A stretch of DNA of 64,000 bases from Thermotoga maritima MSB8 (GCF_000008545.1 NC_000853.1:62001-126000), one strand, 5' to 3'. Numbered from the stretch's first letter, positions 1 through 10,280 are shown. Numbers and translations are program-made. Notes: generated from the letters alone by a model not told the origin.

Positions 1-1323
1 AACTACCCAGAGGCACCGAGGACGGCACTCATCGAACAGGCTCACAAAATGATGCAGCTCTTTGAGATTTTCAAGAAGTACAGCAACGTGATCACGAACG
101 TCACATTCTGGGGTCTCAAGGACGATTACTCCTGGAGAGCAACAAGAAGAAACGACTGGCCGCTCATCTTCGACAAAGATCACCAGGCGAAACTCGCTTA
201 CTGGGCGATAGTGGCACCTGAGGTCCTTCCACCACTTCCAAAAGAAAGCAGGATCTCCGAAGGCGAGGCTGTGGTAGTGGGGATGATGGATGACTCGTAC
301 CTGATGTCGAAGCCGATAGAGATCCTTGACGAAGAAGGGAACGTGAAGGCAACGATCAGGGCGGTGTGGAAAGACAGCACGATCTACATCTACGGAGAGG
401 TACAGGACAAGACGAAAAAACCAGCAGAAGACGGAGTGGCCATATTCATCAACCCGAACAACGAAAGAACACCCTATCTGCAGCCTGATGACACCTACGC
501 TGTGCTGTGGACAAACTGGAAGACGGAGGTCAACAGAGAAGACGTACAGGTGAAGAAATTCGTTGGGCCTGGCTTTAGAAGATACAGCTTCGAGATGTCG
601 ATCACGATACCGGGTGTGGAGTTCAAGAAAGACAGCTACATAGGATTCGACGCTGCGGTGATAGACGACGGGAAGTGGTACAGCTGGAGCGACACGACGA
701 ACAGCCAGAAGACGAACACGATGAACTACGGAACGCTGAAACTCGAAGGAATAATGGTAGCGACAGCAAAATACGGAACACCGGTCATCGATGGAGAGAT
801 AGACGAGATCTGGAACACGACAGAGGAGATAGAGACGAAAGCGGTGGCCATGGGATCGCTTGACAAGAACGCGACAGCGAAAGTGAGGGTGCTGTGGGAC
901 GAGAACTACCTGTACGTACTTGCAATCGTGAAAGACCCCGTTCTGAACAAAGACAACAGCAACCCGTGGGAACAGGATTCCGTGGAGATCTTCATCGACG
1001 AGAACAACCACAAGACAGGATACTACGAAGACGACGACGCACAGTTCAGGGTGAACTACATGAACGAGCAGACGTTTGGAACGGGAGGAAGTCCAGCGAG
1101 GTTCAAGACAGCGGTGAAACTGATCGAAGGAGGATACATAGTTGAGGCAGCGATCAAGTGGAAGACGATCAAACCCACACCGAACACGGTGATAGGATTC
1201 AACATCCAGGTGAACGATGCGAACGAGAAAGGGCAGAGGGTCGGTATCATCTCCTGGAGCGATCCCACAAACAACAGCTGGAGAGATCCTTCAAAGTTCG
1301 GTAACCTCAGGCTCATCAAGTGA
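1..1323 (+). CDS. xynA: Xylanase A, C-terminal part (end of GH10 domain plus two CBM9 modules), 5' truncated by window
   Basis: The reading frame is already open at base 1, so this is the last 440 residues of a larger protein. The first ~75 residues are the end of a GH10 xylanase barrel (VTFWGLKDDYSWR, then a DKDHQAKLAYWAI segment typical of the GH10 C-terminus). Two CBM9-type beta-sandwiches follow: C1 at about residues 95-255 and C2 from about 256 to the end. C2 keeps the two tryptophans (NPWEQD and SWSDPTNNSW) that in the studied Thermotoga module clamp the reducing end of cellulose or xylan. C1 is more divergent. The enzyme cuts xylan outside the cell, and its products feed the importer at 10-15 kb. 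A GC-rich hairpin follows the stop. The N-terminal CBM22 modules and catalytic glutamates lie upstream of the window. Confidence 0.97.
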   Translation, partial: NYPEAPRTALIEQAHKMMQLFEIFKKYSNVITNVTFWGLKDDYSWRATRRNDWPLIFDKDHQAKLAYWAIVAPEVLPPLPKESRISEGEAVVVGMMDDSYLMSKPIEILDEEGNVKATIRAVWKDSTIYIYGEVQDKTKKPAEDGVAIFINPNNERTPYLQPDDTYAVLWTNWKTEVNREDVQVKKFVGPGFRRYSFEMSITIPGVEFKKDSYIGFDAAVIDDGKWYSWSDTTNSQKTNTMNYGTLKLEGIMVATAKYGTPVIDGEIDEIWNTTEEIETKAVAMGSLDKNATAKVRVLWDENYLYVLAIVKDPVLNKDNSNPWEQDSVEIFIDENNHKTGYYEDDDAQFRVNYMNEQTFGTGGSPARFKTAVKLIEGGYIVEAAIKWKTIKPTPNTVIGFNIQVNDANEKGQRVGIISWSDPTNNSWRDPSKFGNLRLIK

Positions 1324-1350
1324 GGGGGGAGATTTCCCCCTCCTTATTTG
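1322..1350 (+). terminator. Terminator after xynA
   Basis: GAGGGGG (1322-1328) pairs with CCCCCTC (1336-1342) around a short AT-rich loop and is followed by CTTATTTG. The T tract is imperfect, so some read-through into the next gene is possible. Confidence 0.6.
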
Positions 1351-1378
1351 ATCATAATCTTAAGGGGGTAGATAGATC

Positions 1379-1918
1379 ATGAAGAAATGGTTTTTGATGA
1401 GCGTGCTGGGAGTTTTCGCTTTTCTGATCATCCTTTCAGGATGTGTCTCTGCACCTGGTACGGGAGGAGCATTGAACAAGGTTCTAAAGGTAGAAACGGG
1501 TGATCAAGGCTGGAAAACGGCATGGTTCTATGGTATTGGGAACTACATCAACGCAGATGCAACCTACACCTACAGCGTCAGAATCTACCACGAAGAAGCC
1601 ACATCTGTGAAGTTCAACCTCACGTTGAAGACAACAACAAATCAGTACAAATCCATATTCTGGGGAAGAGAAGTGCTACCCGCAACATGGGTGACGATCG
1701 AGGCAACCTACACGTTGAACTCCTCTGATGGAAATCCCTCGGACATCTACATCGAACCTCAGACCCCCGGTATCACCTTCTACCTCGACGACTTCGTGAT
1801 CAAAGATGAGAGTGGCAAAGTTGTTTTGAAAACTGATTTCGAAGACGGTACAGAACAGGGCTGGTCAGGTAACAACGCCACTGTTTCGGTTGTGTACGAT
1901 CCTGCTCAATCTCAATGA
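1379..1918 (+). CDS. Lipoprotein with a CBM22-like module in rotated order
   Basis: A 179-residue lipoprotein. Its signal peptide has the lipobox LSGC (Cys about residue 22), so it should be anchored in an envelope membrane. A GGGGGTAG ribosome site lies just upstream. The body resembles the CBM22 modules found at the N-terminus of Thermotoga xylanase A: QGWKTAW, a central TWVTIEATYTL strand and the FYLDDFVI closing strand. The sequence starts in the middle of such a module, and after the closing strand it adds TDFEDGTEQGW, which is normally the first strand of the next module. The protein therefore equals one module's worth of sequence cut out of a tandem array. No catalytic domain is present. 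It may bind xylan at the cell surface, or it may be a decaying remnant of a longer xylanase. Function is inferred only. Confidence 0.75.
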   Translation: MKKWFLMSVLGVFAFLIILSGCVSAPGTGGALNKVLKVETGDQGWKTAWFYGIGNYINADATYTYSVRIYHEEATSVKFNLTLKTTTNQYKSIFWGREVLPATWVTIEATYTLNSSDGNPSDIYIEPQTPGITFYLDDFVIKDESGKVVLKTDFEDGTEQGWSGNNATVSVVYDPAQSQ

Positions 1919-1936
1919 GCTGAGACATCAAAAAAC

Positions 1937-1965
1937 AACCCCCGCTCGTGCGGGGGGTTATTCTT
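1937..1965. terminator. Bidirectional terminator between convergent genes
   Basis: CCCCCGC (1939-1945) and GCGGGGG (1950-1956) form a strong stem with a 4-base loop, flanked by AAAAAACAA on the left and TTATTCTT on the right. It can therefore stop transcription from both sides. Confidence 0.8.
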
Positions 1966-2411
1966 CATACACTGTGTAGATACTCATTTTTCAAATATCT
2001 GGAGGAAACGAAAATAAGAAGAGATCCACCGATGAGCTTCAGGAGGTAGATGATGATTTCCGGTAATCCCAACTTATAACCGACCGAGAAGAAAAATGGA
2101 GCCTGAAACCCTGCCCAAACAAACATGAGGATTCCTGAAACTGTGAGAACCGCCCTTAGAAGATCCTTCATACTACTTTCCACTTTTTTCCTGAAGTAAC
2201 TCTCACTGAATATGAAAAATCCAAGGAACGCGATGCCCAAAACTATCACAACGAATTTGTCCACAGCGTTTATGGTTTGTAAACGAGCACTTGTGAGTCC
2301 AAGCAAGGTGAAGAAGAATCTTCTACCTTCCATGAATATCACGTAAAATCCAAGAACACTCGTCACTGCAAGAAAGAGATAGGCCAAAACGTAATTGAAA
2401 ATTTTTTTCAT
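1965..2411 (-). CDS. Small integral membrane protein, unknown function
   Basis: A 148-residue protein with four hydrophobic segments (near residues 5-25, 52-70, 84-105 and 115-140) separated by short charged loops. I recognise no family or motif. The start is placed at 2411 (MKKIFNYV) because a GGGGGG tract sits 4-5 bases upstream of this ATG. A second ATG at 2426 has no such site and lies inside the end of uxaC. The gene follows uxaC closely and is probably co-transcribed with it, so a link to uronate uptake or use is possible but unproven. Confidence 0.7.
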   Translation of the reverse strand: MKKIFNYVLAYLFLAVTSVLGFYVIFMEGRRFFFTLLGLTSARLQTINAVDKFVVIVLGIAFLGFFIFSESYFRKKVESSMKDLLRAVLTVSGILMFVWAGFQAPFFFSVGYKLGLPEIIIYLLKLIGGSLLIFVSSRYLKNEYLHSV

Positions 2412-2422
2412 AATTTCCCCCC

Positions 2423-3778
2423 TCATCCAAAGAAGAGAGCTTTCGGGCCATCGTAACTAACGTGCTTCACGAGTTCTCTTGCTTCCTTAATAGGAATCTG
2501 CCCCTTTTCAACCATCTCTCCCACCACATTCGAAAGAACCCTCCTGAACATCTCTGTTCTGGAACCGAAGGAGAGAAGTTTTCTGGAATCTGTGACCATT
2601 CCCGCAAGGTTGTACAGAAGATCGACTGAAGCGAGGTATTTCAGGTGCATCTCCATGCCAAATGGACTGTCGTTGAACCACCATGGAGCACCGACATAAA
2701 CATTCGGAAAAGCACGTGCAATGGTGGATATCGTTGGAAGATGCGTGGGATCGAGTACATAGAGAACGATCTTGAGCTTTCCGTCGAACTCGTTCAGAAA
2801 GTACCTCAGCCCTTCTGCGATTCTCAGAAAGTTCGTCGAAATATCTCCTCCTGAGTCCGGTCCGAGCGTTTTGAAAAGGCTGTCTCTATAATCTCTCAAA
2901 GCACCGATGTGAAGCTGTGTCACCCAGTTCGTTTCCTGGTTCATTTTCCCAAACTGAACCATCATAAAGGCCTTGTAATCGTTTATTTCATCCTGAGTGA
3001 GTTTCTCCCCACTGAAGGCTTTTTCATGAACTGCCCTTGCTCTGTTTTCGTCCACATAGTATACCGATGGCTCCAGGAGAGCATGGTCACTCGCCACACA
3101 ACCATGCTCTTTGAAATGTTCGTGTGACTTCCAGAGCGCGTTCAGAAAACCATCGAGTGTAGAGGTGTCTTCACCGTAACGCTCCCCCATCTTCTCCACG
3201 TACTCTCTCCATCCCTCTTTGTCTACGTTCATTGCTCTGTCTGGTCTCCAGGTGGGAAGGATGGTAACACCTTCCACCGCTTCTTTTGCCTTCCTGTGAT
3301 GTTCCAGAGTGGAAACAGGATCATCTGTTGTGCAAAGGATCTCCACCTTCATGTCTCTGAGAAGTTTCTGAGGTGTCATCTCAGGAAGCTTCTTTTTCGT
3401 TTCTTCCCATATCTCTTCTGCCGTCTCTTCTGAAATTACCTTCTTTATGTTGAACCTTCTCCAGAGATCAAGGTGTATCCACTCGTAGGTTGGATTTCCC
3501 ACAAATCTTGGAAACACCTTTGCGAGGGCAAGCCATTTTTCTTTGTTACTTCTCGATCCAGTTATGTACTCTTCCGAAACACCACAGCGTCTCATGAGTT
3601 CCCACACATAATGATCTGTCGCACCCTCTACTTCCCAGATATCGTTCCAGGGTTTGTTCTCAACGATGTCTTTCGCATCCAGATGGTTGTGTGGATCCAC
3701 AATGGGAAGATCCTTGACCTCATTGAACAATCGCACAGCTGCTCTGTTTGTCAGAAGGTAATCCTCTCCAAGAAACAT
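2423..3778 (-). CDS. uxaC: Uronate (glucuronate/galacturonate) isomerase
   Basis: 451 residues, the usual size for bacterial uronate isomerases of the amidohydrolase superfamily. It converts D-glucuronate to D-fructuronate (and galacturonate to tagaturonate), the first cytoplasmic step in using the glucuronic acid side chains of xylan. The metal-binding HxH motif is visible near the N-terminus (PHNHLD, H30 and H32). The start at 3778 is fixed by a GGAGGTGGAT ribosome site immediately upstream; the frame is open further but without a site. It is divergent from the IclR regulator and opposite to the eda-kdgK-uxuB-uxuA operon, which encodes the rest of the pathway. Confidence 0.96.
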   Translation of the reverse strand: MFLGEDYLLTNRAAVRLFNEVKDLPIVDPHNHLDAKDIVENKPWNDIWEVEGATDHYVWELMRRCGVSEEYITGSRSNKEKWLALAKVFPRFVGNPTYEWIHLDLWRRFNIKKVISEETAEEIWEETKKKLPEMTPQKLLRDMKVEILCTTDDPVSTLEHHRKAKEAVEGVTILPTWRPDRAMNVDKEGWREYVEKMGERYGEDTSTLDGFLNALWKSHEHFKEHGCVASDHALLEPSVYYVDENRARAVHEKAFSGEKLTQDEINDYKAFMMVQFGKMNQETNWVTQLHIGALRDYRDSLFKTLGPDSGGDISTNFLRIAEGLRYFLNEFDGKLKIVLYVLDPTHLPTISTIARAFPNVYVGAPWWFNDSPFGMEMHLKYLASVDLLYNLAGMVTDSRKLLSFGSRTEMFRRVLSNVVGEMVEKGQIPIKEARELVKHVSYDGPKALFFG

Positions 3779-3879
3779 ACATCCACCTCCATTTGAAAAT
3801 GGTTTTCTCAAAAAGAAAATCTTCATGGTATTATTATAATTGATTGTAGACAAAGAAGAAAATCAGGGAGGCAGAGAAT
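3779..3879. promoter_or_regulatory. Divergent promoter region of uxaC and the IclR regulator
   Basis: This 101-base spacer must hold both promoters. It contains an AT-rich core (TATTATTATAATTGATTG, 3829-3846) with TATAAT readable on both strands. An A/T-rich imperfect repeat, TTGAAAATGGTTTTCTCAA, lies near 3792-3811 next to uxaC and is a candidate operator. Which sites are used is not shown by the sequence. Confidence 0.4.
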
Positions 3880-4620
3880 TTGAATACCCTCAAAAAAGCC
3901 TTCGAAATACTGGATTTCATCGTAAAGAATCCTGGCGATGTAAGCGTTTCTGAAATAGCCGAAAAGTTCAATATGAGCGTTTCAAACGCATACAAATACA
4001 TGGTTGTTCTCGAAGAGAAAGGGTTTGTTCTCAGAAAAAAAGACAAGAGATACGTACCGGGGTACAAATTGATAGAGTACGGTTCATTCGTTCTGAGGCG
4101 CTTCAACATTAGGGATATAGCTCACGACCATCTCGTGGATATCATGAAAAGAACGGGGGAAACAGTACACCTGATTTTGAAAGATGGCTTCGAGGGAGTT
4201 TACATAGACAAGGTGGAGGGTGAGCAGAGCATTCCTATGGTCTCAAGACTTGGTATGAAAGTCGACCTTTACTCCACAGCCTCTGGTAAATCCATTCTCG
4301 CCTTCGTTCCCGAAAAAGAATTGAAGGAATACCTGAAAATTGTGGAACTAAAACCAAAAACCCCAAACACCATCACGAATCCCAGAGTACTGAAGAGAGA
4401 GCTTGAAAAAATTAGAAAGCGAGGATACGCCGTAGACAACGAAGAAAACGAAATAGGTATCATGTGTGTGGGAGTTCCTATATTTGATCACAACGGATAT
4501 CCGGTGGCTGGAGTGAGTATTTCCGGGGTTGCACGAAAGTTCACAGAGGAAAAAATAGAAGAATACTCCGATGTACTCAAAGAAAAGGCAGAAGAAATAT
4601 CCAGAAAACTTGGATATTGA
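3880..4620 (+). CDS. IclR-family transcriptional regulator of the uronate genes
   Basis: 246 residues. An N-terminal winged helix-turn-helix (residues ~5-65, SVSEIAEKFNMSVSNAYKYM) precedes an IclR effector domain (residues ~75-245, with VHLILKDGFEGVYIDKVEG and STASGKSILAF). The start is TTG at 3880, with GGGAGG 7 bases upstream. It lies between uxaC and the eda-kdgK-uxuB-uxuA operon, so it most likely senses a hexuronate intermediate such as 2-keto-3-deoxygluconate and controls both units, as KdgR does elsewhere. The effector is an inference from position. The gene and eda are 62 bases apart and may have separate promoters. Confidence 0.9.
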   Translation: MNTLKKAFEILDFIVKNPGDVSVSEIAEKFNMSVSNAYKYMVVLEEKGFVLRKKDKRYVPGYKLIEYGSFVLRRFNIRDIAHDHLVDIMKRTGETVHLILKDGFEGVYIDKVEGEQSIPMVSRLGMKVDLYSTASGKSILAFVPEKELKEYLKIVELKPKTPNTITNPRVLKRELEKIRKRGYAVDNEENEIGIMCVGVPIFDHNGYPVAGVSISGVARKFTEEKIEEYSDVLKEKAEEISRKLGY

Positions 4621-4652
4621 AACCCGCAGATTTATGGTTTTTGTTTTTTTGA

Positions 4653-6316
<1,664 letters not shown>

Positions 6317-6328
6317 GGAGGTGAAAAC

Positions 6329-7948
6329 GTGCGTCTCAACAGGGAAACGATAAAAGATAGAGCGGCTTGGGAAAAGATAGGTGTCAGGCCTCCGTATTTC
6401 GATCTCGACGAAGTAGAGAAAAATACAAAAGAACAACCGAAATGGGTTCATTTCGGTGGTGGAAACATATTCAGGGGATTCGTTGCGGCAGTGCTTCAGA
6501 ATCTCCTCGAAGAGGGAAAGGAAGACACTGGTATAAATGTGATAGAACTCTTCGACTACGAAGTCATAGACAAAGTTTACAAACCGTACGACAATTTATC
6601 GATAGCGGTCACAATAAAACCCGACGGAGATTTTGAAAAGAGAATCATAGCGAGCGTGATGGAAGCTCTCAAGGGAGATCCTTCGCATCCAGACTGGGAA
6701 AGAGCAAAAGAAATCTTCAGAAATCCTTCTCTTCAGCTCGCTTCTCTCACCATCACAGAAAAAGGCTACAACATAGAAGATCAGGCCGGGAACCTCTTTC
6801 CTCAGGTGATGGAGGACATGAAAAACGGTCCTGTCTCACCCCAAACATCGATGGGAAAAGTGGCTGCACTTCTTTACGAAAGATTCAAAGCGGGAAGACT
6901 TCCTATCGCTCTTCTCAGCCTCGATAATTTCTCAAGAAATGGCGAAAAACTCTACAGCTCTGTGAAAAGAATTTCCGAGGAGTGGGTTAAAAGCGGTCTG
7001 GTGGAAAAAGATTTCATTGATTATCTGGAAAAAGACGTTGCTTTCCCATGGAGTATGATAGATAAGATTGTACCGGGTCCTTCAGAATTCATAAAAGAGC
7101 ACTTAGAAAAACTTGGAATAGAGGGAATGGAAATCTTTGTGACATCCAAGAGGACCCACATCGCTCCTTTCGTAAACATGGAATGGGCTCAGTATCTGGT
7201 GATAGAAGACAGCTTTCCGAACGGCCGGCCAAAACTCGAAGGAGCAGATAGGAACGTTTTTCTGACAGACAGAGAAACTGTTGAGAAGGCAGAAAGAATG
7301 AAGGTGACAACCTGTCTCAATCCTCTTCACACAGCGCTGGCCATCTTCGGTTGCCTTCTGGGATACAAAAAGATCGCAGACGAAATGAAAGACCCCCTCC
7401 TGAAAAAACTTGTAGAAGGTGTGGGAGAAGAGGGAATAAAAGTTGTGGTAGATCCTGGTATCATAAATCCAAGAGAATTCTTGAACGAAGTGATAAACAT
7501 CAGACTTCCCAATCCGTATCTGCCAGACACACCGCAGAGAATAGCAACGGATACCTCTCAAAAGATGCCTATCAGGTTCGGCGAAACTATAAAGGCATAC
7601 CACGAAAGACCAGATCTGGATCCAAGGAATCTGAAATACATACCACTTGTGATAGCGGGATGGTGCAGATACCTCATGGGAATAGACGATGAAGGAAGAG
7701 AAATGCAGCTCAGTCCAGATCCCCTTCTTGAGAACCTGAGGTCTTACGTTTCAAAGATAAAATTCGGCGATCCCGAATCCACGGATGATCATCTGAAACC
7801 GATCCTTTCCAGCCAGCAGCTTTTCAGAGTGAACCTGTACGAAGTAGGACTTGGAGAAAAAATAGAAGAACTGTTCAAGAAGATGATCACAGGGCCACGA
7901 GCTGTGAGGAAAACACTCGAAGAAGTCGTTGGGAGGGAAGATGGATGA
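6329..7948 (+). CDS. uxuB: D-mannonate oxidoreductase (fructuronate reductase), mannitol dehydrogenase family
   Basis: 539 residues of the polyol-specific long-chain dehydrogenase family. The N-terminal nucleotide-binding part begins WVHFGGGNIFRGF, and the C-terminal catalytic domain contains the Lys-x-x-x-x-Asn/His type residues of this family. It reduces D-fructuronate to D-mannonate between UxaC and UxuA, so substrate assignment rests mainly on operon position. The start is GTG at 6329 behind AAGGAGGTGA. Its TGA overlaps the uxuA ATG. It is slightly longer than the E. coli UxuB (~490). Only part of the difference can be placed, around residues 230-300. Confidence 0.9.
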   Translation: MRLNRETIKDRAAWEKIGVRPPYFDLDEVEKNTKEQPKWVHFGGGNIFRGFVAAVLQNLLEEGKEDTGINVIELFDYEVIDKVYKPYDNLSIAVTIKPDGDFEKRIIASVMEALKGDPSHPDWERAKEIFRNPSLQLASLTITEKGYNIEDQAGNLFPQVMEDMKNGPVSPQTSMGKVAALLYERFKAGRLPIALLSLDNFSRNGEKLYSSVKRISEEWVKSGLVEKDFIDYLEKDVAFPWSMIDKIVPGPSEFIKEHLEKLGIEGMEIFVTSKRTHIAPFVNMEWAQYLVIEDSFPNGRPKLEGADRNVFLTDRETVEKAERMKVTTCLNPLHTALAIFGCLLGYKKIADEMKDPLLKKLVEGVGEEGIKVVVDPGIINPREFLNEVINIRLPNPYLPDTPQRIATDTSQKMPIRFGETIKAYHERPDLDPRNLKYIPLVIAGWCRYLMGIDDEGREMQLSPDPLLENLRSYVSKIKFGDPESTDDHLKPILSSQQLFRVNLYEVGLGEKIEELFKKMITGPRAVRKTLEEVVGREDG

Positions 7949-9027
7949 AGCTTGTTTTCAGATGGTATGGTGAAAAACACGATACCGTGACACTGGAACA
8001 AATACGTCAGATCCCAGGAGTAGAAGGAGTCGTAGGGGCTTTGTTTGACATACCTGTGGGAGAAGTCTGGCCATTTGAGGAAATAATGAAGCTGAAAGAA
8101 ACCGTTGAAAAAGCGGGATTGAAACTCGAAGTTATCGAGAGTGTGAACGTCCACGAAGACATAAAACTGGGTCTTCCCACAAGGGACAGATATATAGAGA
8201 ACTACAAGAAAACGATCAGAAATCTGGCAAAGGCCGGTGTGAAGGTAGTCTGCTACAACTTCATGCCCGTATTCGACTGGATGAGAACGGATCTACACAA
8301 AAAACTCCCGGATGGCTCTGAAACGATGGAGTACGATCACCGTCTCATCGAAGGAGTAACACCAGACGAACTCATAAAACGAGTGAAAGAGGGCTCTCAG
8401 GGTTTCGTCCTTCCAGGATGGGAATGGGACAGGTTGGAGAAACTGAGAGAAACCTTCGAACTCTACAAGAACGTAGATGAAGAAAAACTCTTCGAAAACC
8501 TGGTTTATTTTCTCGAAAGAGTCATTCCCGTTTGTGAAGAGTGCGATGTGAAACTCGCAATACACCCGGATGATCCACCATGGAGTATTTTTGGCCTGCC
8601 AAGGATTATAACAAACAAGGAAAACATAGAGAGAATGTTGAAAGCTGTTGACAGCCCCTACAACGGAATAACGTTCTGCATGGGATCACTTGGAGCAAAT
8701 CCTGAGAATAACATACCTGAGATGATAAGATACTTCGGAAAGATGGGCAGGATCCACTTTGCACACGTGAGAAACCTGAAGTTCACCGGTGAGAAGAGTT
8801 TCTACGAAACTGCACATCCTTCCTTCTGCGGTTCTCACGATCTCTTTGAAGTGATGAAAGCGTTTCATGACATAGGCTACGAAGGGTACATACGTCCTGA
8901 TCATGGAAGACTGATCTGGGGTGAAAAGGCACGACCTGGCTATGGACTCTACGACAGGGCACTCGGTGCAACCTACATTCTTGGCCTCTGGGAAGCCATC
9001 GACAAAATGAAAAAGAGATACTGCTGA
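7945..9027 (+). CDS. uxuA: D-mannonate dehydratase
   Basis: 360 residues, matching the UxuA family (TIM barrel, Mn/Fe-dependent), which removes water from D-mannonate to give 2-keto-3-deoxygluconate. Conserved metal and catalytic stretches are visible: AIHPDDPPW, TFCMGSLGANPEN, HFAHVRN and IRPDHGR. It is the last gene of the operon, begins in an ATGA overlap with uxuB, and is followed by a clear hairpin. Confidence 0.96.
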   Translation: MKLVFRWYGEKHDTVTLEQIRQIPGVEGVVGALFDIPVGEVWPFEEIMKLKETVEKAGLKLEVIESVNVHEDIKLGLPTRDRYIENYKKTIRNLAKAGVKVVCYNFMPVFDWMRTDLHKKLPDGSETMEYDHRLIEGVTPDELIKRVKEGSQGFVLPGWEWDRLEKLRETFELYKNVDEEKLFENLVYFLERVIPVCEECDVKLAIHPDDPPWSIFGLPRIITNKENIERMLKAVDSPYNGITFCMGSLGANPENNIPEMIRYFGKMGRIHFAHVRNLKFTGEKSFYETAHPSFCGSHDLFEVMKAFHDIGYEGYIRPDHGRLIWGEKARPGYGLYDRALGATYILGLWEAIDKMKKRYC

Positions 9028-9029
9028 AA

Positions 9030-9056
9030 ATAAGGGGGCATCGCCCCCTCATTTTC
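9030..9056. terminator. Bidirectional terminator between uxuA and xynB
   Basis: AGGGGGC (9033-9039) pairs with GCCCCCT (9043-9049). The plus strand continues CATTTTCTTTC and the minus strand continues TTATTTTC, so it serves both converging genes. The xynB stop codon lies within the right flank. Confidence 0.8.
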
Positions 9057-10092
9057 TTTCTTCTATCTTTTTCTCCAGCACCTCTTTTATCGCGTAATAA
9101 CAAGGCTTGGGGTTGTAATTCTCATCGAAGAGCAACGCTTTCCCGTACCCTTTGAAAAAGCCGGGAACCCAGGAGTATTTGTCTGTGAATCCCCAAAACT
9201 GGATCGCTTTAACTGCAGGGTTGTCCAAGCATATATCGAAGATCTTCGCACAAACTTCAGCCTGTTTTTTCAAATAATACTCCTCCGAACCACTGAGAGG
9301 AATTCTCACATCCATCTCTGTGATGTATATTTGAAGACCGAGTTTCGCAAATCTCTCCAAATTCCTTCTGAAACTGTCATAATTGAGCCCTCTGTAGTCT
9401 ATGTGCATCTGAAATCCTATTCCATCAACAGGTACTCCCTTTTCTTTCAGCTCTTTTATCATGTTGTAGACGAAGTTCGATTTTGCGTTGATTTCTTCTA
9501 TGCTGTAGTCGTTGTAGATGAGAATCGCATCTGGATCGGCTTCTTTTGCCCATCTGAACGCTTTTTCAATGTATTCAGGACCGATCGTCTTGTACCACAC
9601 GCTTTCCCTGTAGGTTCCAGAATCGCTCACCGCTTCGTTCACCACATCCCAGATCTTCACTCTACCTTTGAAATGAGACACCACCGTTTTTATGTGGTCT
9701 TCAAGAACGTTCAAAAGTTCTTCCTTTGTCCATTCTCTACCAGTGATCCATCCAGGAAGCTGGTTGTGCCAGACAAGAGTGTGTCCATGCACGATCATGT
9801 CGTTTTCTTCTGCAAACTCAACGTGTTTTTCAGCGGGAGTGAAATTGTATCTGTCTCTTTCTGGATGAATCGTATCCCACTTCATCTGGTTCTCAGGGGT
9901 CAGGATGTTGAATTCTCTTCTTGCAACTTCCATGTACTTTTCTGCGTCGGAAAGAGACCAAAAGTTGTTGATTGCGGCAAAACCAATATAGATGTTCAGC
10001 TTTTCTGCGAGTTCTCTCAGAGATACATTCTGAGAGCTGAAAACTGGAACACATCCCAACAAAAGGATCAACACAGAAGGTAATATTTTCAT
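9049..10092 (-). CDS. xynB: Secreted GH10 endo-1,4-beta-xylanase B
   Basis: 347 residues: an N-terminal signal sequence (residues 1-~19, hydrophobic core LPSVLILLLG) and one GH10 barrel with no binding modules. The catalytic acid/base is E153 (WDVVNEAV) and the nucleophile is E259 (YITEMDVR). The HTLVWHNQ substrate motif is intact. The signal region also contains LLGC followed by VPVFSS, so it could be processed either as a lipoprotein or after VFS. An AAGGAGGTTTC ribosome site is directly upstream. It is divergent from the xylo-oligosaccharide transporter operon and probably co-regulated with it. Confidence 0.97.
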   Translation of the reverse strand: MKILPSVLILLLGCVPVFSSQNVSLRELAEKLNIYIGFAAINNFWSLSDAEKYMEVARREFNILTPENQMKWDTIHPERDRYNFTPAEKHVEFAEENDMIVHGHTLVWHNQLPGWITGREWTKEELLNVLEDHIKTVVSHFKGRVKIWDVVNEAVSDSGTYRESVWYKTIGPEYIEKAFRWAKEADPDAILIYNDYSIEEINAKSNFVYNMIKELKEKGVPVDGIGFQMHIDYRGLNYDSFRRNLERFAKLGLQIYITEMDVRIPLSGSEEYYLKKQAEVCAKIFDICLDNPAVKAIQFWGFTDKYSWVPGFFKGYGKALLFDENYNPKPCYYAIKEVLEKKIEERK

Positions 10093-10134
10093 AACATGAA
10101 ACCTCCTTCTCTATGATTTAACGAAAATATAATA

Positions 10135-10149
10135 CCAGAAAGGAAAAAA
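10135..10149. promoter_or_regulatory. Repeated element copy 1 (candidate operator at the xynB promoter)
   Basis: CCAGAAAGGAAAAAA, identical at 14 of 15 bases to the copy at 10266-10280. On the minus strand it lies just upstream of a TATTAT/TATATT −10-like sequence for xynB. It is a candidate operator, perhaps for the ROK-family xylose regulator at 53.9 kb; that assignment is inferred. Confidence 0.4.
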
Positions 10150-10232
10150 GAGAAAAAAGAAGAAAAACGACAATATTTTGAAATAATCTTTTACAAGTGC
10201 AGATAACCTCCATTATCCCAAAAAAACGCACC

Positions 10233-10261
10233 TTGATTTTCTCGGAGATTTACATTAAAAT
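10233..10261 (+). promoter_or_regulatory. Sigma-A type promoter of the xylo-oligosaccharide transporter operon
   Basis: TTGATT (10233-10238) and TAAAAT (10256-10261) are separated by exactly 17 bases, about 50 bases before the start codon of the binding protein. The −35 region sits in ACCTTGATTTT, an 11-mer that also occurs at the xylose regulator promoter. Confidence 0.65.
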
Positions 10262-10265
10262 ATTT

Positions 10266-10280
10266 CCCGAAAGGAAAAAA
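10266..10280. promoter_or_regulatory. Repeated element copy 2 (candidate operator at the transporter promoter)
   Basis: CCCGAAAGGAAAAAA immediately downstream of the −10 box at 10256-10261. Together with the flanking ATTT it forms an imperfect palindrome, ATTTCC-CGAAA-GGAAAAAAT. A protein bound here would block transcription initiation. Confidence 0.4.

Noticed and set aside
9331-10083. A 250-codon open frame on the plus strand antisense to xynB
   Set aside because: It is the complement of a well-supported GH10 gene, has no ribosome site, and its protein is rich in Phe, His, Arg and Cys without recognisable domains, as expected from a codon-bias shadow.
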